This document shows positions 34,293-45,488 of a stretch of DNA of 64,000 bases, piece after piece; the stretch's first letter is position 1, and the number at the start of each line of letters is the position of its first letter. The notes beneath the pieces were generated by a model. It searched no databases, was not told where the DNA came from, and saw only the letters and a program-made list of their open reading frames with translations. The DNA is from Alectoria sarmentosa (Eukaryota; Ascomycota; Lecanoromycetes; Lecanorales; Parmeliaceae). A program made the position numbers and the translations under genes. The stretch covers positions 1 through 64,000 of the forward strand of contig WOGZ01000156.1 in NCBI GenBank assembly GCA_009733775.1, in the 5' to 3' direction.

Positions 34293-35944
34293 ATGGAGGT
34301 GGAAGAGGCAACTACGCCCTCGAACGGGGACCAAGCAGGAGTATTATCGCTTGACCAGTCGCAAGATGCAATTGAAAGCTTGATCGAAGAATCTAAACCT
34401 GAGAGGCAAATGATTGGCGCCGATGCAGCGTCGAACGGAAAGAGCTCCGAGAGCCCAGTACAGCAGGAAGACAAAAAGCGTAAGGAAACCGAGAAAGAGA
34501 GTCTGAGGCAGGACGGGCCTTCTAAGAGAGTCCGAGAAGGCCAGAAATGGAACGACAGACCTCGTATACAGTATAGCAACCAAAGTGATCGTCCTCGCAA
34601 AAGGCACAACAACAAGTCGGATCTCGTTTCTCAACAAGAGAGCAGCGATCCTGCTGCCATTCGCAAACAAGTGTGTACTTCTTCGAGACTATACAGCTCC
34701 ATAAAGGCTAACAACCACCCTCAAGGTCGAGTTCTACTTCTCAGACTCCAACCTTCTGACCGACAAATTTTTATTCACAAAAGTTGAAGGCCATGAAAAC
34801 CTACCCGTCCCAATCAGTACCATCCACTCGTTCAAGCGTATGCGCCACTTCAAGCCTCTGTCTGCCATTGTCGAAGCTCTCCAAAAGAGCACCATCCTCA
34901 ACGTCGTTGAAAATGACACAGCCATCCAGCGAAAGAGCCCGCTACCTGAAGGTCTGGTAGGTAAACCAATGGTAGAGATACAAAAAGTTCACGAAGACAA
35001 AACCATGGCTCGAAGTGTCTACGCGAAGGGGTTTGGAGAAGAGCAGCCAAGCACTCAATTCGATGTTGAAGCGTTCTTTGCTCAGCACGGCTCCACCAAC
35101 TCTGTGCGCCTACGACGATCGTATGACGGCACATTCAAAGGAAGTGTGTTTGTAGAATTTGATTCCGAGGAGACCCAGAAGGCTTTTCTCGCTCTAGACC
35201 CCAAGCCTAAATGGCAAGGCAACGAGATGCAGATCAAGAGCAAGAAACAGTACTGCGATGACAAGGTCGACGATATCGCAGCTGGCCGTGTGAGGCCTAA
35301 CGATGATGGTCGCTCCCATCAGCAGGGTGATCGTGACTGGGCGGGTCGTGATCGTGATAGACGGGGGGAGAAAGGTGACAGACGCGATAAAGACGACAGA
35401 GATGACAAGGATGGCCGCGATTGGAGGGTTCGTCGGGAGGAAGACCGCAAGAGCGGCTTTAAAGATAAAAATGGTGGAAAGCACAAGGGTTTCGGCGGTT
35501 CAGGACGCGGCCGTGGAGGTGGCCGAGGCAGAGACGGCCGAGATAGATCTGGGAACAAGCACAATGAGAGGAGAGAGAGAGATGAGCGGTAGGTTCATGT
35601 GCTCTTGAGAGGCATCATCAATCCGCCTGACGCAAAACTCATCCTAACAATGCAGCAGCGGAGTTCCCAAAGTAAGGACGTCAAGCCCTGGATCGGACGG
35701 CAAGGGTAGCCCAAGCGCAGAAGATCTAGGGGAAACACCAATAAAGGTCAAGGACGAATCCAGAATGGCCAGGGACACTTCTGCGAAGCATGACGAGAAG
35801 GCAGTCGATGCGACCACAGCACCAGCTGAAGCTGTTCCAGATGCTGTCGCCGATGCAGGGTCGAAGAAGCGTGCTCGGGAAAAAGACGATGGAACAGAGG
35901 AGCAGGGAAGCGCCAAAAAGGTCGATTCAAAGGTCGATTCATGA
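34293..35944 (+). CDS. LHP1: La protein (La-motif plus RRM RNA-binding protein)
   Basis: Binds 3' UUU-OH of RNA polymerase III transcripts and chaperones tRNA and other small-RNA precursors in the nucleus. About 509 aa in three exons: 34293-34670, 34726-35588 and 35656-35944. After a charged N-terminus, the La motif spans the first intron: DPAAIRKQ joined to VEFYFSDSNLLTDKFLFTKV, then IHSFKRMRHFKPLSAIVEAL. An RRM follows (SVYAKGFGEEQPS; RLRRSYDGTFKGSVFVEFDS with the RNP1-like KGSVFVEF). The C-terminal third is a highly charged RD/RG-rich region (GRGRGGGRGRDGRDRSG) ending in a basic patch GSKKRAREKDD, probably an NLS. The acceptor before exon 3 is cagcag (35653-35658), a NAGNAG site that can add or omit one Ser. 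Confidence 0.92.
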
Positions 35945-36749
35945 TGTGGATTGTGCAAGTAGAGGGGAGGTTCATTCTGCAGCGGTTTCCTAATGATGGT
36001 GCATGCGTAGAGGGAAACGGCATTGGCTTTCAAATTTCAACTTATCTATTCTCAAGAAGCATCAAGATCGAAGATAGCAGTCTTGCTTATGCACAGAGGG
36101 TTTGGCCACAAAGGTAGCTTGAACATGATGACAATGTTGTCAATGAGAAATAAAGATGACTGCTGATTGGTACTCGAGTGCGATCATGTTTGGAGAGCAA
36201 AGCAAAGCAAAGCTTATGGTAACTTTATGAAACTCGATCATTGTGATATTTCAATTGGCTTTGAAAGGGGGCCGATTCCTCCCTACTCTACCTTGTGCGT
36301 GCATGAATCCTTCTTGGAGTCACAAATTTAGCCCGAGTTTTGATTAATCCCGACTTCTCCAGATTATGAGGCCAAGTACAGCAACGAAAAGGTTTTTCCT
36401 GGCGTCATGGCATGACATGACATATACAACCATTGAGCTGATCAACTCTCACTTGGCACAAACAAGGCACGAAGAGGCCTGTAATGCGGATTTGGGGTGT
36501 ACAGACAGAGAAAAGAAGATGGATGTATTGGCATGTCACCCGTGGACCAAGCAACCATGAAGCACTTGGAGCAAACATGGCTTTTTGGAGAAGGGCGTTG
36601 TCCTCTATGTACACACTATGATATACAAGCTCAGACGCCGCCCAATGAAGCCTGCTGATGCATACAAAGCATTCCCGCAAAAAAGCGCCCCATATCTTGC
36701 AGCGGCAAAGTGACGGCCAGGTATATCCATCCGCTTCCACATCCACATC
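35945..36749. other. Convergent intergenic region (La / mL44)
   Basis: About 800 bp between converging genes. Contains an AGCAA x3 microrepeat (36196-36213). No supported gene. Confidence 0.5.
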
Positions 36750-37967
36750 TCACACAACGACCTCTCCACCATCAACGAGTACCGGCTCCCATGGCTTCCC
36801 CTCGGTAGCCTCGCTGGGCACCCTCACCTCTAACGGACTGTACAGGTACCAACCCTTCAATGCACCCACGGCGGCTCGAATTCTGGCCTCATCCAGACTA
36901 CCTCCGGACCCCTCTCCAAGTTTATCCTTGCCGGCAAAGACGCCAACCACGAAGACAGGATGTCGACTCTTTCTCCCAGTCTCACTCAACATTCTTGCTA
37001 CGGGACTCTCAAACCCCTCTCTCGCACATAGTTTACTCAGGTCCCTCGTCGGTTGTCGAAACTCGAACAACCTGCTCACATCCAAATGTCGACTGAGCAT
37101 ATGCGCCTTGAAGAAATTATAACAAGCCTTCTTTCCAGCATGTAGATACACAGCACCCATCAGCGCTCTCACAAACCCGGTGGATGCTTGTTCGAGCGTG
37201 ACGCGCCTCTCAGCCTTCCGTTGGGCGTCTTCCTGTCGCAGCTCGGGTCTCTCTGAGTAGTCAATCTCAGTGCGCTTGATTTCGTCGCCGAAGTAATCAT
37301 CATAGACGGTCTTGCTACTCGCGCCTTGGCGCCAGCCTCTCAGGTCCTTGGATTGCGGGCCAGTGCCGTTCACGCTCGCATTGCCCGCTTCCTGCCTTGT
37401 GCATTGTAGAAAGCCAGGATCGACTTCTCCCCCCGGCGCTGCCGCCACTTCGACGCCCCATTCTCTCGTTATGGCAGCAAGAGTTTTAGACCCACAGTAG
37501 GCGTACACTGCGGCGAGTGTGACTTCGGTGGGGAGACGGGGGTAGCGGCAGAGAATGGCTTCGGAGGTGTAATAGCCTAAGAGGTCATGGCCGAGTATGG
37601 ACAGGGAGGCATTATTGAAATTCGGGTTCACATCGGCCGAAGGGTCGATGAGACAGCGCGCAAGAGTTTCCAGGGGAAGGCGAGGGGGGAGGACGAGCCG
37701 AGCATGTAAGGCGGAGAGGCGAGCGGAGGTGTGGGCGCGTGATGGTGGTGGAGATGGTAGGAGGGTATGGTCCGTTGGGTCTGGCGGCAGAGCGTCATCT
37801 TCTGGTTCTGGGATGGTCATTGTCGGTACGGCGGTGGAAGATTGAAGGCGGAAGAGATTGAAAGGTTGAGCTCGATATTGATACTGATATTTGTGAAGGA
37901 AGCAACATGGTCTCGTGCGTGGTGAGAGGACTGAGCCGCTCCATCGTAGGAGGCGCAAGACTTTCAT
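36750..37967 (-). CDS. MRPL3: Mitochondrial large-subunit ribosomal protein mL44 (MRPL3)
   Basis: Single exon, 405 aa. The N-terminus MKVLRLLRWSGSVLSPRTRP is basic and fits a mitochondrial presequence. The body combines an RNase III-like domain (LETLARCLIDPSADVNPNFN, LSILGHDLLGYYTSEAILCR, ASTGFVRALMGAVYLHAGKK) with a C-terminal dsRNA-binding domain (LSKLCAREGFESPVARML, FVVGVFAGKDKLGEGSGGSL, EARIRAAVGALKGWYL). The RNase III signature ERLEFLGDS is not present; instead the segment reads FNNASLSILGHDLLGYY, so it is a ribosomal protein, not an active nuclease. Matches Mrpl3/mL44 in domain order and length. Confidence 0.93.
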   Translation of the reverse strand: MKVLRLLRWSGSVLSPRTRPCCFLHKYQYQYRAQPFNLFRLQSSTAVPTMTIPEPEDDALPPDPTDHTLLPSPPPSRAHTSARLSALHARLVLPPRLPLETLARCLIDPSADVNPNFNNASLSILGHDLLGYYTSEAILCRYPRLPTEVTLAAVYAYCGSKTLAAITREWGVEVAAAPGGEVDPGFLQCTRQEAGNASVNGTGPQSKDLRGWRQGASSKTVYDDYFGDEIKRTEIDYSERPELRQEDAQRKAERRVTLEQASTGFVRALMGAVYLHAGKKACYNFFKAHMLSRHLDVSRLFEFRQPTRDLSKLCAREGFESPVARMLSETGRKSRHPVFVVGVFAGKDKLGEGSGGSLDEARIRAAVGALKGWYLYSPLEVRVPSEATEGKPWEPVLVDGGEVVV

Positions 37968-38237
37968 ATAGGCATGTGATCAAGACGACAGGTCCTCTTT
38001 TACCCCCAATTGCTCAAGGGCTGTTCCTTGGGGATGTCTTGGGTCGAGAGTGTTGATGTTGAAGCTTTGGCACCATTGGTGCATCTAAAATTCTCGAGCT
38101 AAAAATTGGTCTTGTCGATCAAATTCCGATGCCAAGGCTCCGGAGCGTGCCAGCGTGCCCACTGAGCCACAGTCCACTGCCCACCTGCTGTCCTACTATC
38201 CTGCTCGGGTGCCTCTTCTATCCAATTAGCACGCGCA

Positions 38238-38716
38238 ATGGACAAGGACCACTCGATCAAGTCGGTCGAGTCGAAAGGAGCTTCAATTTCGCATTCTAGT
38301 GGAGGAAAGATCGCGTAAGTAAAAGCAATGGCTGTAGATCCAATGCCTCTCCAAACTCCGTTCTGCTCAGCTGGCGCTCAGTTGGTCTACCAATTTCTAG
38401 ATATCCCAAGCATGTCTGGTCACCGGCAGGAGGATGGTATGCACAGCCAGCCAACTGGAAAGCAAACACTGCGGTGATGGGGGTCGTCGTCTTCGGGATT
38501 ACGGCAATTGCATGGAATATCAGTGCGGAGAGGGAGGTCAGGCCAAGGATGCCCGAGAAGGGGAGATTCTTCCCAAGTCGATAGTAAAAATACCCTCTTC
38601 TCTACCAACTGAATGCGCAGCTACTGATCGGACTTTTCCTTAGTTGGAGCAAGCAAATCATAGAACACGAACGGGCAGAAGCTGCCAAGGAAGCAGCGGC
38701 GAAAGGGCAGCAATAA
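38238..38716 (+). CDS. Small single-TM protein, possibly mitochondrial inner membrane
   Basis: 110 aa in three exons: 38238-38314, 38401-38583 and 38644-38716; introns 86 and 60 nt with GTAAGT and GTAAAA donors. The joined frame reads SSGGKIA / YPKHVWSPAGGWYAQPANWK, a hydrophobic segment AVMGVVVFGITAIAWNI, then EVRPRMPEKGRFFPSR / YWSKQIIEHERAEAAKE. The short N-terminus, one TM and basic FFPSRYWSKQ motif resemble small conserved fungal proteins of respiratory complexes, but I cannot name the family; a complex I accessory-subunit role would be a guess. Splicing is well supported because three separate frames join into one conserved-looking protein. The gene is too fragmented to appear as a long open frame. 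Confidence 0.75.
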
Positions 38717-38967
38717 CGACAGATGGATGCAGCTGATCACTTCCGGCGTTACGGATGAACGACTACCCTATGGGTATTACAGAGTGTAGAACAACTCGCT
38801 GTTTGCTTTTGCTGTCTCTCATGGTTTTATTCGAAACTTGCTCAGGGCAAAGCCATGGTCACAAAAAGTGTGGATATATAGTGGGTGGCTAAGTCAGTGT
38901 ATCCTCCACATGCCCGAACCTTTGTATTCACGAGACCCGCGTCCTTGCGTCCTTGATTATACCTCGT

Positions 38968-40543
38968 CTATATACACTGTGACGTTGTGATATTTGTCAC
39001 AGGTCCCTTTGAAACCTCCCATGGTGAAAACTCGTCGGACAGCTCGCCGGAGACTTTGGGGATATTGAGCTTCTCGACTCTCTCCCGCATGACATTTAAG
39101 CGATCGAGACTGCGTTCACCGTTCCACAGCTCTTTTTCTTCATGGTAAGTTAACTTCGGCATTCCGGACTCTACGCACATTTCGGAATCAGCACTGCTTA
39201 TGGGAGGGTGGAAATGGATTTGGAAGACGAGTCTCGGAAGTAGAGAGGTCCTCTGCTCCCAAAACATGTTAGAAGACTCAATTCTGATACCAAAAGGAAA
39301 GAATCATCCCAGAAATGTACGTACGCTCGATGGCGAAGCTGGCGGCAATGGAGCCAATCAATGCACCACCTTCAAATGGAGTGAGACCAGGCCCAATATC
39401 GCGCCACTCGTCCATCAGCAGCCCTATGCAGTAGCCTCCTAGGAATGCGTTGCCGCCCCCGGTCGGATCAGCAACTTTGTTCTTCCAGGCCGCACGGTCT
39501 CCTTGTTTCACGTTCTTCAGCGGCGTATGGTACGCTGGCAATGCAACGTTTCGGGTATGAGAAGCTACGAAGCAACCGTCTTCCCCCCTCCGGATCACTA
39601 CGGCGCTTGGCTTGAGTCCAAAGCCCTGCGCGAGGAGCGTCTTGCAATACTGTTGAAGATCTTGTTGAGCTATCGTGCCTTTGCCTTGATCCTCTTCTTC
39701 GAACAAGCCAAATAGTTCGCGGTCATTGGGCGAAAATACATCCACAAAAGGCATTGCCTCAAAGACTAATGGCAACTCGCTAGGCCGACAACAATTCTCC
39801 ATAGGTTCCCACACAATGAACGGTGTCTCAACTGTTCCAGAGTTCAACTTTGGGTATGCGTTTGTGAAAGCCTTTCGTCGACTCATGATGCCCTTCACAA
39901 GCTCAATGCACCGAGTGGGAGTGCAGATGAGGTGGTAGGTCTTCGACATCAGGAAGGGACCACCGAGCATCGTGTGGTCAATCTGGATCTTAGGGGTGAG
40001 AAAATCAAACTCTGTCAAAGTAAGTCTCGATTGCTTCTACGAGATCATAATGTCACGTACCACGGACTCCCTCTTTGAGGTACACATTGTTCCCGCGAGT
40101 GGTCAATCTATGTGGCGTTTTGACGAAAGAACTATTCAGGCACCAAGACTCGAGCTCGGCTTTTGCATCCAGGGGGAAATCGAAACCCTCGTGTACGATT
40201 ATACCAATAGACTTTGAGCCATTCTGCCTCTTTTCGCGGAAGATCCTCGCGCCAAGTGCGGCATAAACTCCAGCGCCTCCGAGGACATTGGAGTGCAACA
40301 ACTCTGGCGGCGATCCTTGATAGATATCGTCTGAAAGTAAGTAAGAGATAGCTCAGACATGGAGACGGATTGCTAAAAAGACAGACCAATGATGCACATG
40401 CCTGCAAGATGTTTAGTCCGAAAGCATGAAATTAGCAGAATAACCAACTCACCAAGCGTAACAAAGTCGGCGGGCACTTCTATTTCATCTCCGCCCTTGA
40501 AATCGGCTTGCTGCTTCTCGTTTTCTGGGTATGTTTCCGGCAT
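38968..40543 (-). CDS. MAK32: MAK32-like PfkB-family protein with degenerate active site
   Basis: 430 aa in five exons: 40453-40543, 40385-40399, 40061-40330, 39321-40011 and 38968-39193 (last acceptor could be 3 nt upstream). Exon 2 is a 15-nt microexon (GMCIID junction). Ribokinase-like features: LGGAGVYAALGARIFRE near the N-terminus, and FVDVFSPNDRELFGLFEEED, VVIRRGEDGCFVAS and DPTGGGNAFLGGYCIGLLMD in the C-terminal half. Ribokinases have D-T-x-G-A-G-D here with the catalytic Asp last; this protein has Asn at that place (GGGN), as recalled for MAK32. Kinase activity is therefore doubtful. Yeast MAK32 is needed for maintenance of M1 double-stranded RNA. It is divergently paired with the CAP gene. 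Confidence 0.85.
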
Positions 40544-41395
40544 GACCGCTCTGATTGGTCAATTTGGCTGTTGTTCTATCAGTGTCAGACAAACTCTGAA
40601 ACGCCACCACGCTTTTGACATGTCATGTTGGTGGAGACGCTGCGTTAGAATTGCATGAAGGCGTCCATGATATTAGCCATAGGAATAGATAGCCAATTCG
40701 AGGGATCCGCTGAGCAATCCTCGTATTTGTTTGCGAGGCACGCTGTGTGAGGCAGGCTCGCAGCTAGAAAATTGGCGGTTGTATGTCTAGTGTAACGGTG
40801 CTTGGTGCAAAGCCGTCGAAGCCTGAGAAACCAACATCAACAGGTAAAAAAGCAAGATGCTTTATTACTTGGTTCATAGAGTGATGAATAGAATTCCGAG
40901 ACAAAGACTCGAGCGCCAATATCCTTGGACTTGTTGGCTTCGCATGCTTGTTTGTCCGTCGAGGACAAGGCTTTTTGCCTACAGTACGTGAGTACCTACC
41001 CCTCGTACCTTTAGAAAAGCGGGTCGGCTCGCAACTTGGACTGGCTCGACTGGCAGCTTGGCAAGCTTGGCAATAGCTGCAAAGGCAATACTACTTACTG
41101 TACCCTCGGTAGAGTAAGGTAATGAAGCATCTTGCATGAGATTTGTTGTTTTTGCCCCAAGGCAAATTTATGAATGTAAATGCACCTGTGAAGCAAAGTG
41201 ATTCAAGCAAAGCAAAGCAAAGCAAAGCAAAGCAAAGCAAAGCCTTCCAAAGCCTTCAGATATGTTTGGTGACGATCGGTGATAGAAGCAAAGCTTTGCT
41301 TGTTATTGTTCAACTTGTTGTCCCTCTCATACATATTCTACTACTGTTACTCCAGCCAAGCACCTTGACATACTCTCTATTTCCTTTTCCCCATA
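40544..41395. promoter_or_regulatory. Divergent promoter region (MAK32-like / CAP)
   Basis: 852 bp. Holds an AGCAA tandem array (41206-41243) and gtaaggtaatg near 41116. Long C/T-poor and A/G-rich patches precede CAP. Promoter function is from position. Confidence 0.4.
41206..41243. repeat. AGCAA x7 microsatellite
   Basis: Seven perfect copies of a 5-bp unit plus a partial one, about 150 bp upstream of the CAP start codon. A shorter array of the same unit is at 36196-36213. Confidence 0.9.
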
Positions 41396-43245
41396 ATGGC
41401 AGCTTCGGTGAACTTGACAACCCTGATTAAGCGGTATGCACGAACCCTGACTTGTTTGCTATCACCATCACTCTTGCTTTCCCCGGCAAATTACCATTCC
41501 ATCTCGTTCAACCCACTTGCCCCCAAAATGCCTTCCACCCTACCTGCGAAGCTGGCACTGACCATACTTGGTAGGCTCGAAGCTGCAACTTCGCGTCTGG
41601 AAGATCTAGTCCCCACTATAGGCGATCCTTCACTCATAGCAGATGGCGCCCTGGCTCTGTCCGGCGAGGGACCATCCGCAGATCGATCTTTGGACCAAGC
41701 AAGATCGCCTTCCAGGCACATGGAAACACTACCTCCAGTCATTGACGACTTCGATGCTATGATAAATGGTCAAGTCAAGTCGTTCGTGAACATGAGCGAA
41801 GAGATTGGGGGACTAGTTGCCGAGCAGGTACGTCCTCTAAAGTTCTGTCACGCGGTAAGGGTCTGGCATGCTGAACCTCGGATCACTAGTCTGCTGCTGT
41901 CCTTCGAGCCTTCGCTGCAGAGCGCAAGTTTCTCATTGTTACCACGAAAGCTAGGAAGCCGGATATCCAGTCGCCAATCTACATGGAGATCTTGAAGGAT
42001 TTGCAGGCGATGATGGGTGCTGTCAATGATATTCGAGAAGCCAATCGAGGATCGCCCCTTTTCGCCCATTTAACAACCGTATCCGAGGGTATTGCCGTGC
42101 TCGCCTGGATAACCATCGACCCCAAACCCGCAGACTATGTGACGGAAATACTCAGTGGCGCTCAATACCATGGAAATCGCGTGATCAAAGAGTATAAGGA
42201 GAAGTAAGTGATCGCCAACACAATCGATGCCGGATGTCAATTAATCTCCTTGACCAGGGATCGGAGACACGTCGACTGGGTCAACGCCTTCTACACCATC
42301 TTCAAGTCCCTAAATGCATATGTAAAACAGCACTACCCGTCAGGCGTGACCTGGAACAACCAAAACGGCATCGATCCACAAGAAGCCCTCCATCAAGTCC
42401 AAACCGGTCAGACGTCCTCGAAAATTCCACCGCCATTTTCTGGACTGGCGCCGCCTCCACCGCCTCCTCTGCCTTCGTTCGATGGCCCTCCACCTCCACC
42501 GCCAATGCCGCCGAACGGCGTCACTCCAACTTCCAGCTCATCAGACATGGGTGCTGTCTTCAACCAAATATCTCGCGGCTCGGATGTGACCTCTCACCTT
42601 CGCAAAGTTGACCCGTCCAGCCAAACCCACAAGAACCCCTCGCTCCGTGCTCAGGGCGCCAGCGCTCCGTCTTTTCCTAGCCGCTCTTCATCTCAAAGCT
42701 CTTCTCTTGGCAAGTCGCCCATCCCTGGCAAAAAGCCGAAGCCGGAAAGCATGCGCGGAAAGAAACCACCCCGAAAGGACCTTGAGGGTAACAAATGGCT
42801 CATCGAAAATTACGACAACCCTGGCCAAATGCTCGAGATTGAGGCTTCAATCTCGCATTCAATCCTTGTATCGCGGTGCACCAAGACTCACATCCGTATC
42901 ATCGGAAAGGCCAACGCTATCTCTCTCGACAATTGCAAGCAATGCTCGATCGTCATCGATTCTCTAGTCAGCGCTGTCGATGTCATCAAGAGCCCCAAAT
43001 TCGAAATACAGGTCTTGGGTAAACTGCCGACTATCATGCTAGACCAGGTCGACGGCGCCGCAGTTTATTTGAGTAAGGATTCACTCGGGACAGAGGTTTT
43101 TACGAGCAAGTGTACGGGGATCAATGTCAATCTGCCGGGACAAACAGAAGAAGATGACTATGTCGAAAGGGCGCTACCGGAGCAGGTCAAGAGTCTGGTG
43201 AGGAATGGTGTGCTCGTTAGCGAGATTGTTGCTCATGCCGGATAG
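41396..43245 (+). CDS. SRV2: Adenylyl cyclase-associated protein (CAP/Srv2)
   Basis: Recycles actin monomers with cofilin and links adenylyl cyclase to Ras signalling. 530 aa in four exons: 41396-41433, 41575-41827, 41890-42203 and 42258-43245. The N-terminus joins TTLIKR to LEAATSRLEDL, the cyclase-binding heptad region. The helical folded domain follows (IYMEILKDLQAMMGAVNDIR, WVNAFYTIFKSLNAYVKQHY). Two polyproline runs (LAPPPPPPLPSF, GPPPPPPMPP) bind profilin/SH3 proteins. A WH2-like basic segment precedes the beta-helical CARP domain (KWLIENYDNPGQMLEIEASI, HIRIIGKANAISLDNCKQC, SPKFEIQVLGKLPTIMLDQ). Ends PEQVKSLVRNGVLVSEIVAH, as expected. The 141-nt first intron is in frame and stop-free. 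Confidence 0.96.
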
Positions 43246-43715
43246 GAGATGAAATCATGGATGAGAGGGCTAAGGGAAAGTTTGAAAGGAGGTCGTCGCG
43301 CTCTGGATGGTGGAGAGAGCTATGTAAGATTGAGATTGACAAGATTATTGTAAATAATTCCACTATTCCGTGGAATGTTGCCACAGTAGCAATATAGCAT
43401 TCAGTGGTCAACTCCACGTCGAATACTTATCGAAGGGCTGCACTGCACTCTGGAGTACGTTATGATTTCCTGCTCATTCACGAGCACCCTCTCGCGGCTC
43501 ATACTGTAGCAACCAGCCGGAATTCTACCAGAAATTGGCTGAGACAAGCTCAAGGTGCGCAGGATGCAGGATTTTGTCCCCTGCCCAAAAGACAGCTCTG
43601 ACGCCATCGCTTCGACAAGTACTTGTTATGCTCCTACCAAAGAGCCTCGGTGCAGGTATAAGAGCTGGTTTGCCCCTAATACGCCGGTCACGATCACCTC
43701 GGCTCGCTAACTTCC
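43246..43715. other. Convergent intergenic region (CAP / PTEN)
   Basis: About 470 bp between converging genes. Nothing supported beyond 3' UTRs. Confidence 0.5.
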
Positions 43716-45488
43716 TCAGGGTAACTGCCCGAGCATATCTGGCAAATCCTCCGTACTGGCGGATTTCATACCAGGGTCGCGAATAGGGCTGCGCATTTTC
43801 TCGATTCCCAAGTCGATATCGGGAATCCCGCCGTTTAAACTTGTGAAACTGTGATGTATAGACGCAGGCTCCGACATGGAAATAGCATGATGATCCGGAT
43901 GCAGCACAAGCTCTTCACCTTCCGGCCCATGCGTCTTGACGCCAGCTTCCGAACCGCCATCGCTTCTTTCTGCAGCCAATGCTTTACTGCTGAGATCGGT
44001 CATACTGCTAGCCTTACTCACATTGGCACTCGATGGGCTCTCGGGTCGTAGGCCTAAGCCTTTGCCTAGACTTTCAGCAGCGGTTTGGAGATTTGCATTC
44101 TTCCAATCCGCAGCTTTGCTTTCTGGAACTCGTTGGCCGACGCTTGGCTCAGGGATGATTTTCTTCAGGCCATCTTTGGTTTCTGGGGTAGCTCGCCATA
44201 CGACTGCTAGGCGGTCAAGCGCGCGGGTGCCTTTGCGCGCGGAACCTTTAATACCGTCCATTTCTTCCCAGGCGATTTCGAAGACGCCGCTGTCAGATAG
44301 AGCGTCCGCGCTAGGGGAATCCGCTGTGGTCACAGATGGGATTGCTAAGTGTTGAGATTCAAAGAACGCATTGAACCACACGTGTGCGACTGAAGTCACC
44401 ATTGTGAGACCATACGTGGCCTTATTACGGCGTTCGAAGTCGATGTTTATGTCGGATGTAGGGAGTATGACTGGGCGTTCAGGACGGAAGAGGACAGCAT
44501 CTGCGCTTGGTTCATAGGCTGGTTTAGAATGTATCGAGGATGCGTAGGAAGGACGGCTGTGGTCGGCTTGAGGTTTACTCTCCTGAAGAGGGAGGGGTTT
44601 TTCGTTGAGGTGATCCGAGACGCTTGAGGGATGTGCAATCTTCTGTAATTCCCTATCCATGACCATCCTCTCCTTTCCGTCGAACGTGTGGAAGGTCTTG
44701 ATGACCTTACCTTCCTCCACGTAGCCCGCAACGGCCACTTTCACCCCGTCTCGTAGTCCCCAAACGTGTACTTCGAGTATTTCGATTTGTCGCTCAACGT
44801 AGACCTTGCCATATTTGGTCCACGAATTCACGTACCCGACCCACCGCAATTGGCTCGGTATACTGACTCCACTTCCGAATCCGCTTCTCATCCTCCTTGC
44901 GGTGAACCTCGCCAGAGCGTCCTCCACGGACCAGCCTTCTTCGCTAATCAGGTAGCTACAAGCCGAGGTCCCACTCCTGCCCTTGCCAGCTTTGCAATGG
45001 ACCACAATCGTCCTCCCCTTTTCTGACTCGGGACCTTTCAGCCAGTCACGCATACTGGCCATGATGTTGGGTATCAAAGCGAAAGGGGGAGGGTGATGGT
45101 CCGGCCATGGGAAATGTTTTATTCTGTTGTAGACCTCGCTGTCAGGATAGCCTGTACCTTCAGCGCGAAACTCCCATATCGCCCACATGGTACCATGTTT
45201 GTAGTCCAGGAATTTGACCAAGGCGTCGGTTGGGTTGCGGTAAGCACGTTGTGGATATGTCGAGGACGGGCCAGAGGTAGCGATAACTGGCCGACTATCA
45301 GAAGCTGGAAAGTCTTGCCGAAACGAGGAAGAATGGGGCAAATGGTTTACTGTTGTCTGTAACGTAGCAAAGGTCCAAGCCTGCTTCGGGATGGCGCGAA
45401 CGAGGACCCGCTACTATGGAACGGAGTAGAAAAGCCTGAACAAGTAAGTTGTAAACACAAAGTAAACACGTCTCGGGAGACATACCAT
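43716..45488 (-). CDS. TEP1: PTEN-type phosphatidylinositol-3,4,5-trisphosphate 3-phosphatase
   Basis: Removes the 3-phosphate of PIP3 and opposes PI3-kinase signalling. 558 aa in three exons: 45486-45488, 45351-45435 and 43716-45304. The first coding exon is only the ATG; joining gives M-AFLLRSIVAGPRSRHPEAGL, then DLCYVTDN and VIATSGPSSTYPQRAYRNP, the PTEN N-terminus. The catalytic P-loop is HCKAGKGRSGT (HCXXGXXR; human PTEN HCKAGKGRTG), preceded by HFPWPDHHPPPFALI (WPD loop). YNRIKHFPWPDH and WSVEDALARFTARRMRSG are conserved. The C2-like part is interrupted by a Ser/Pro-rich insert and the C-terminus is long and disordered. Introns 50 and 46 nt. Confidence 0.93.
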
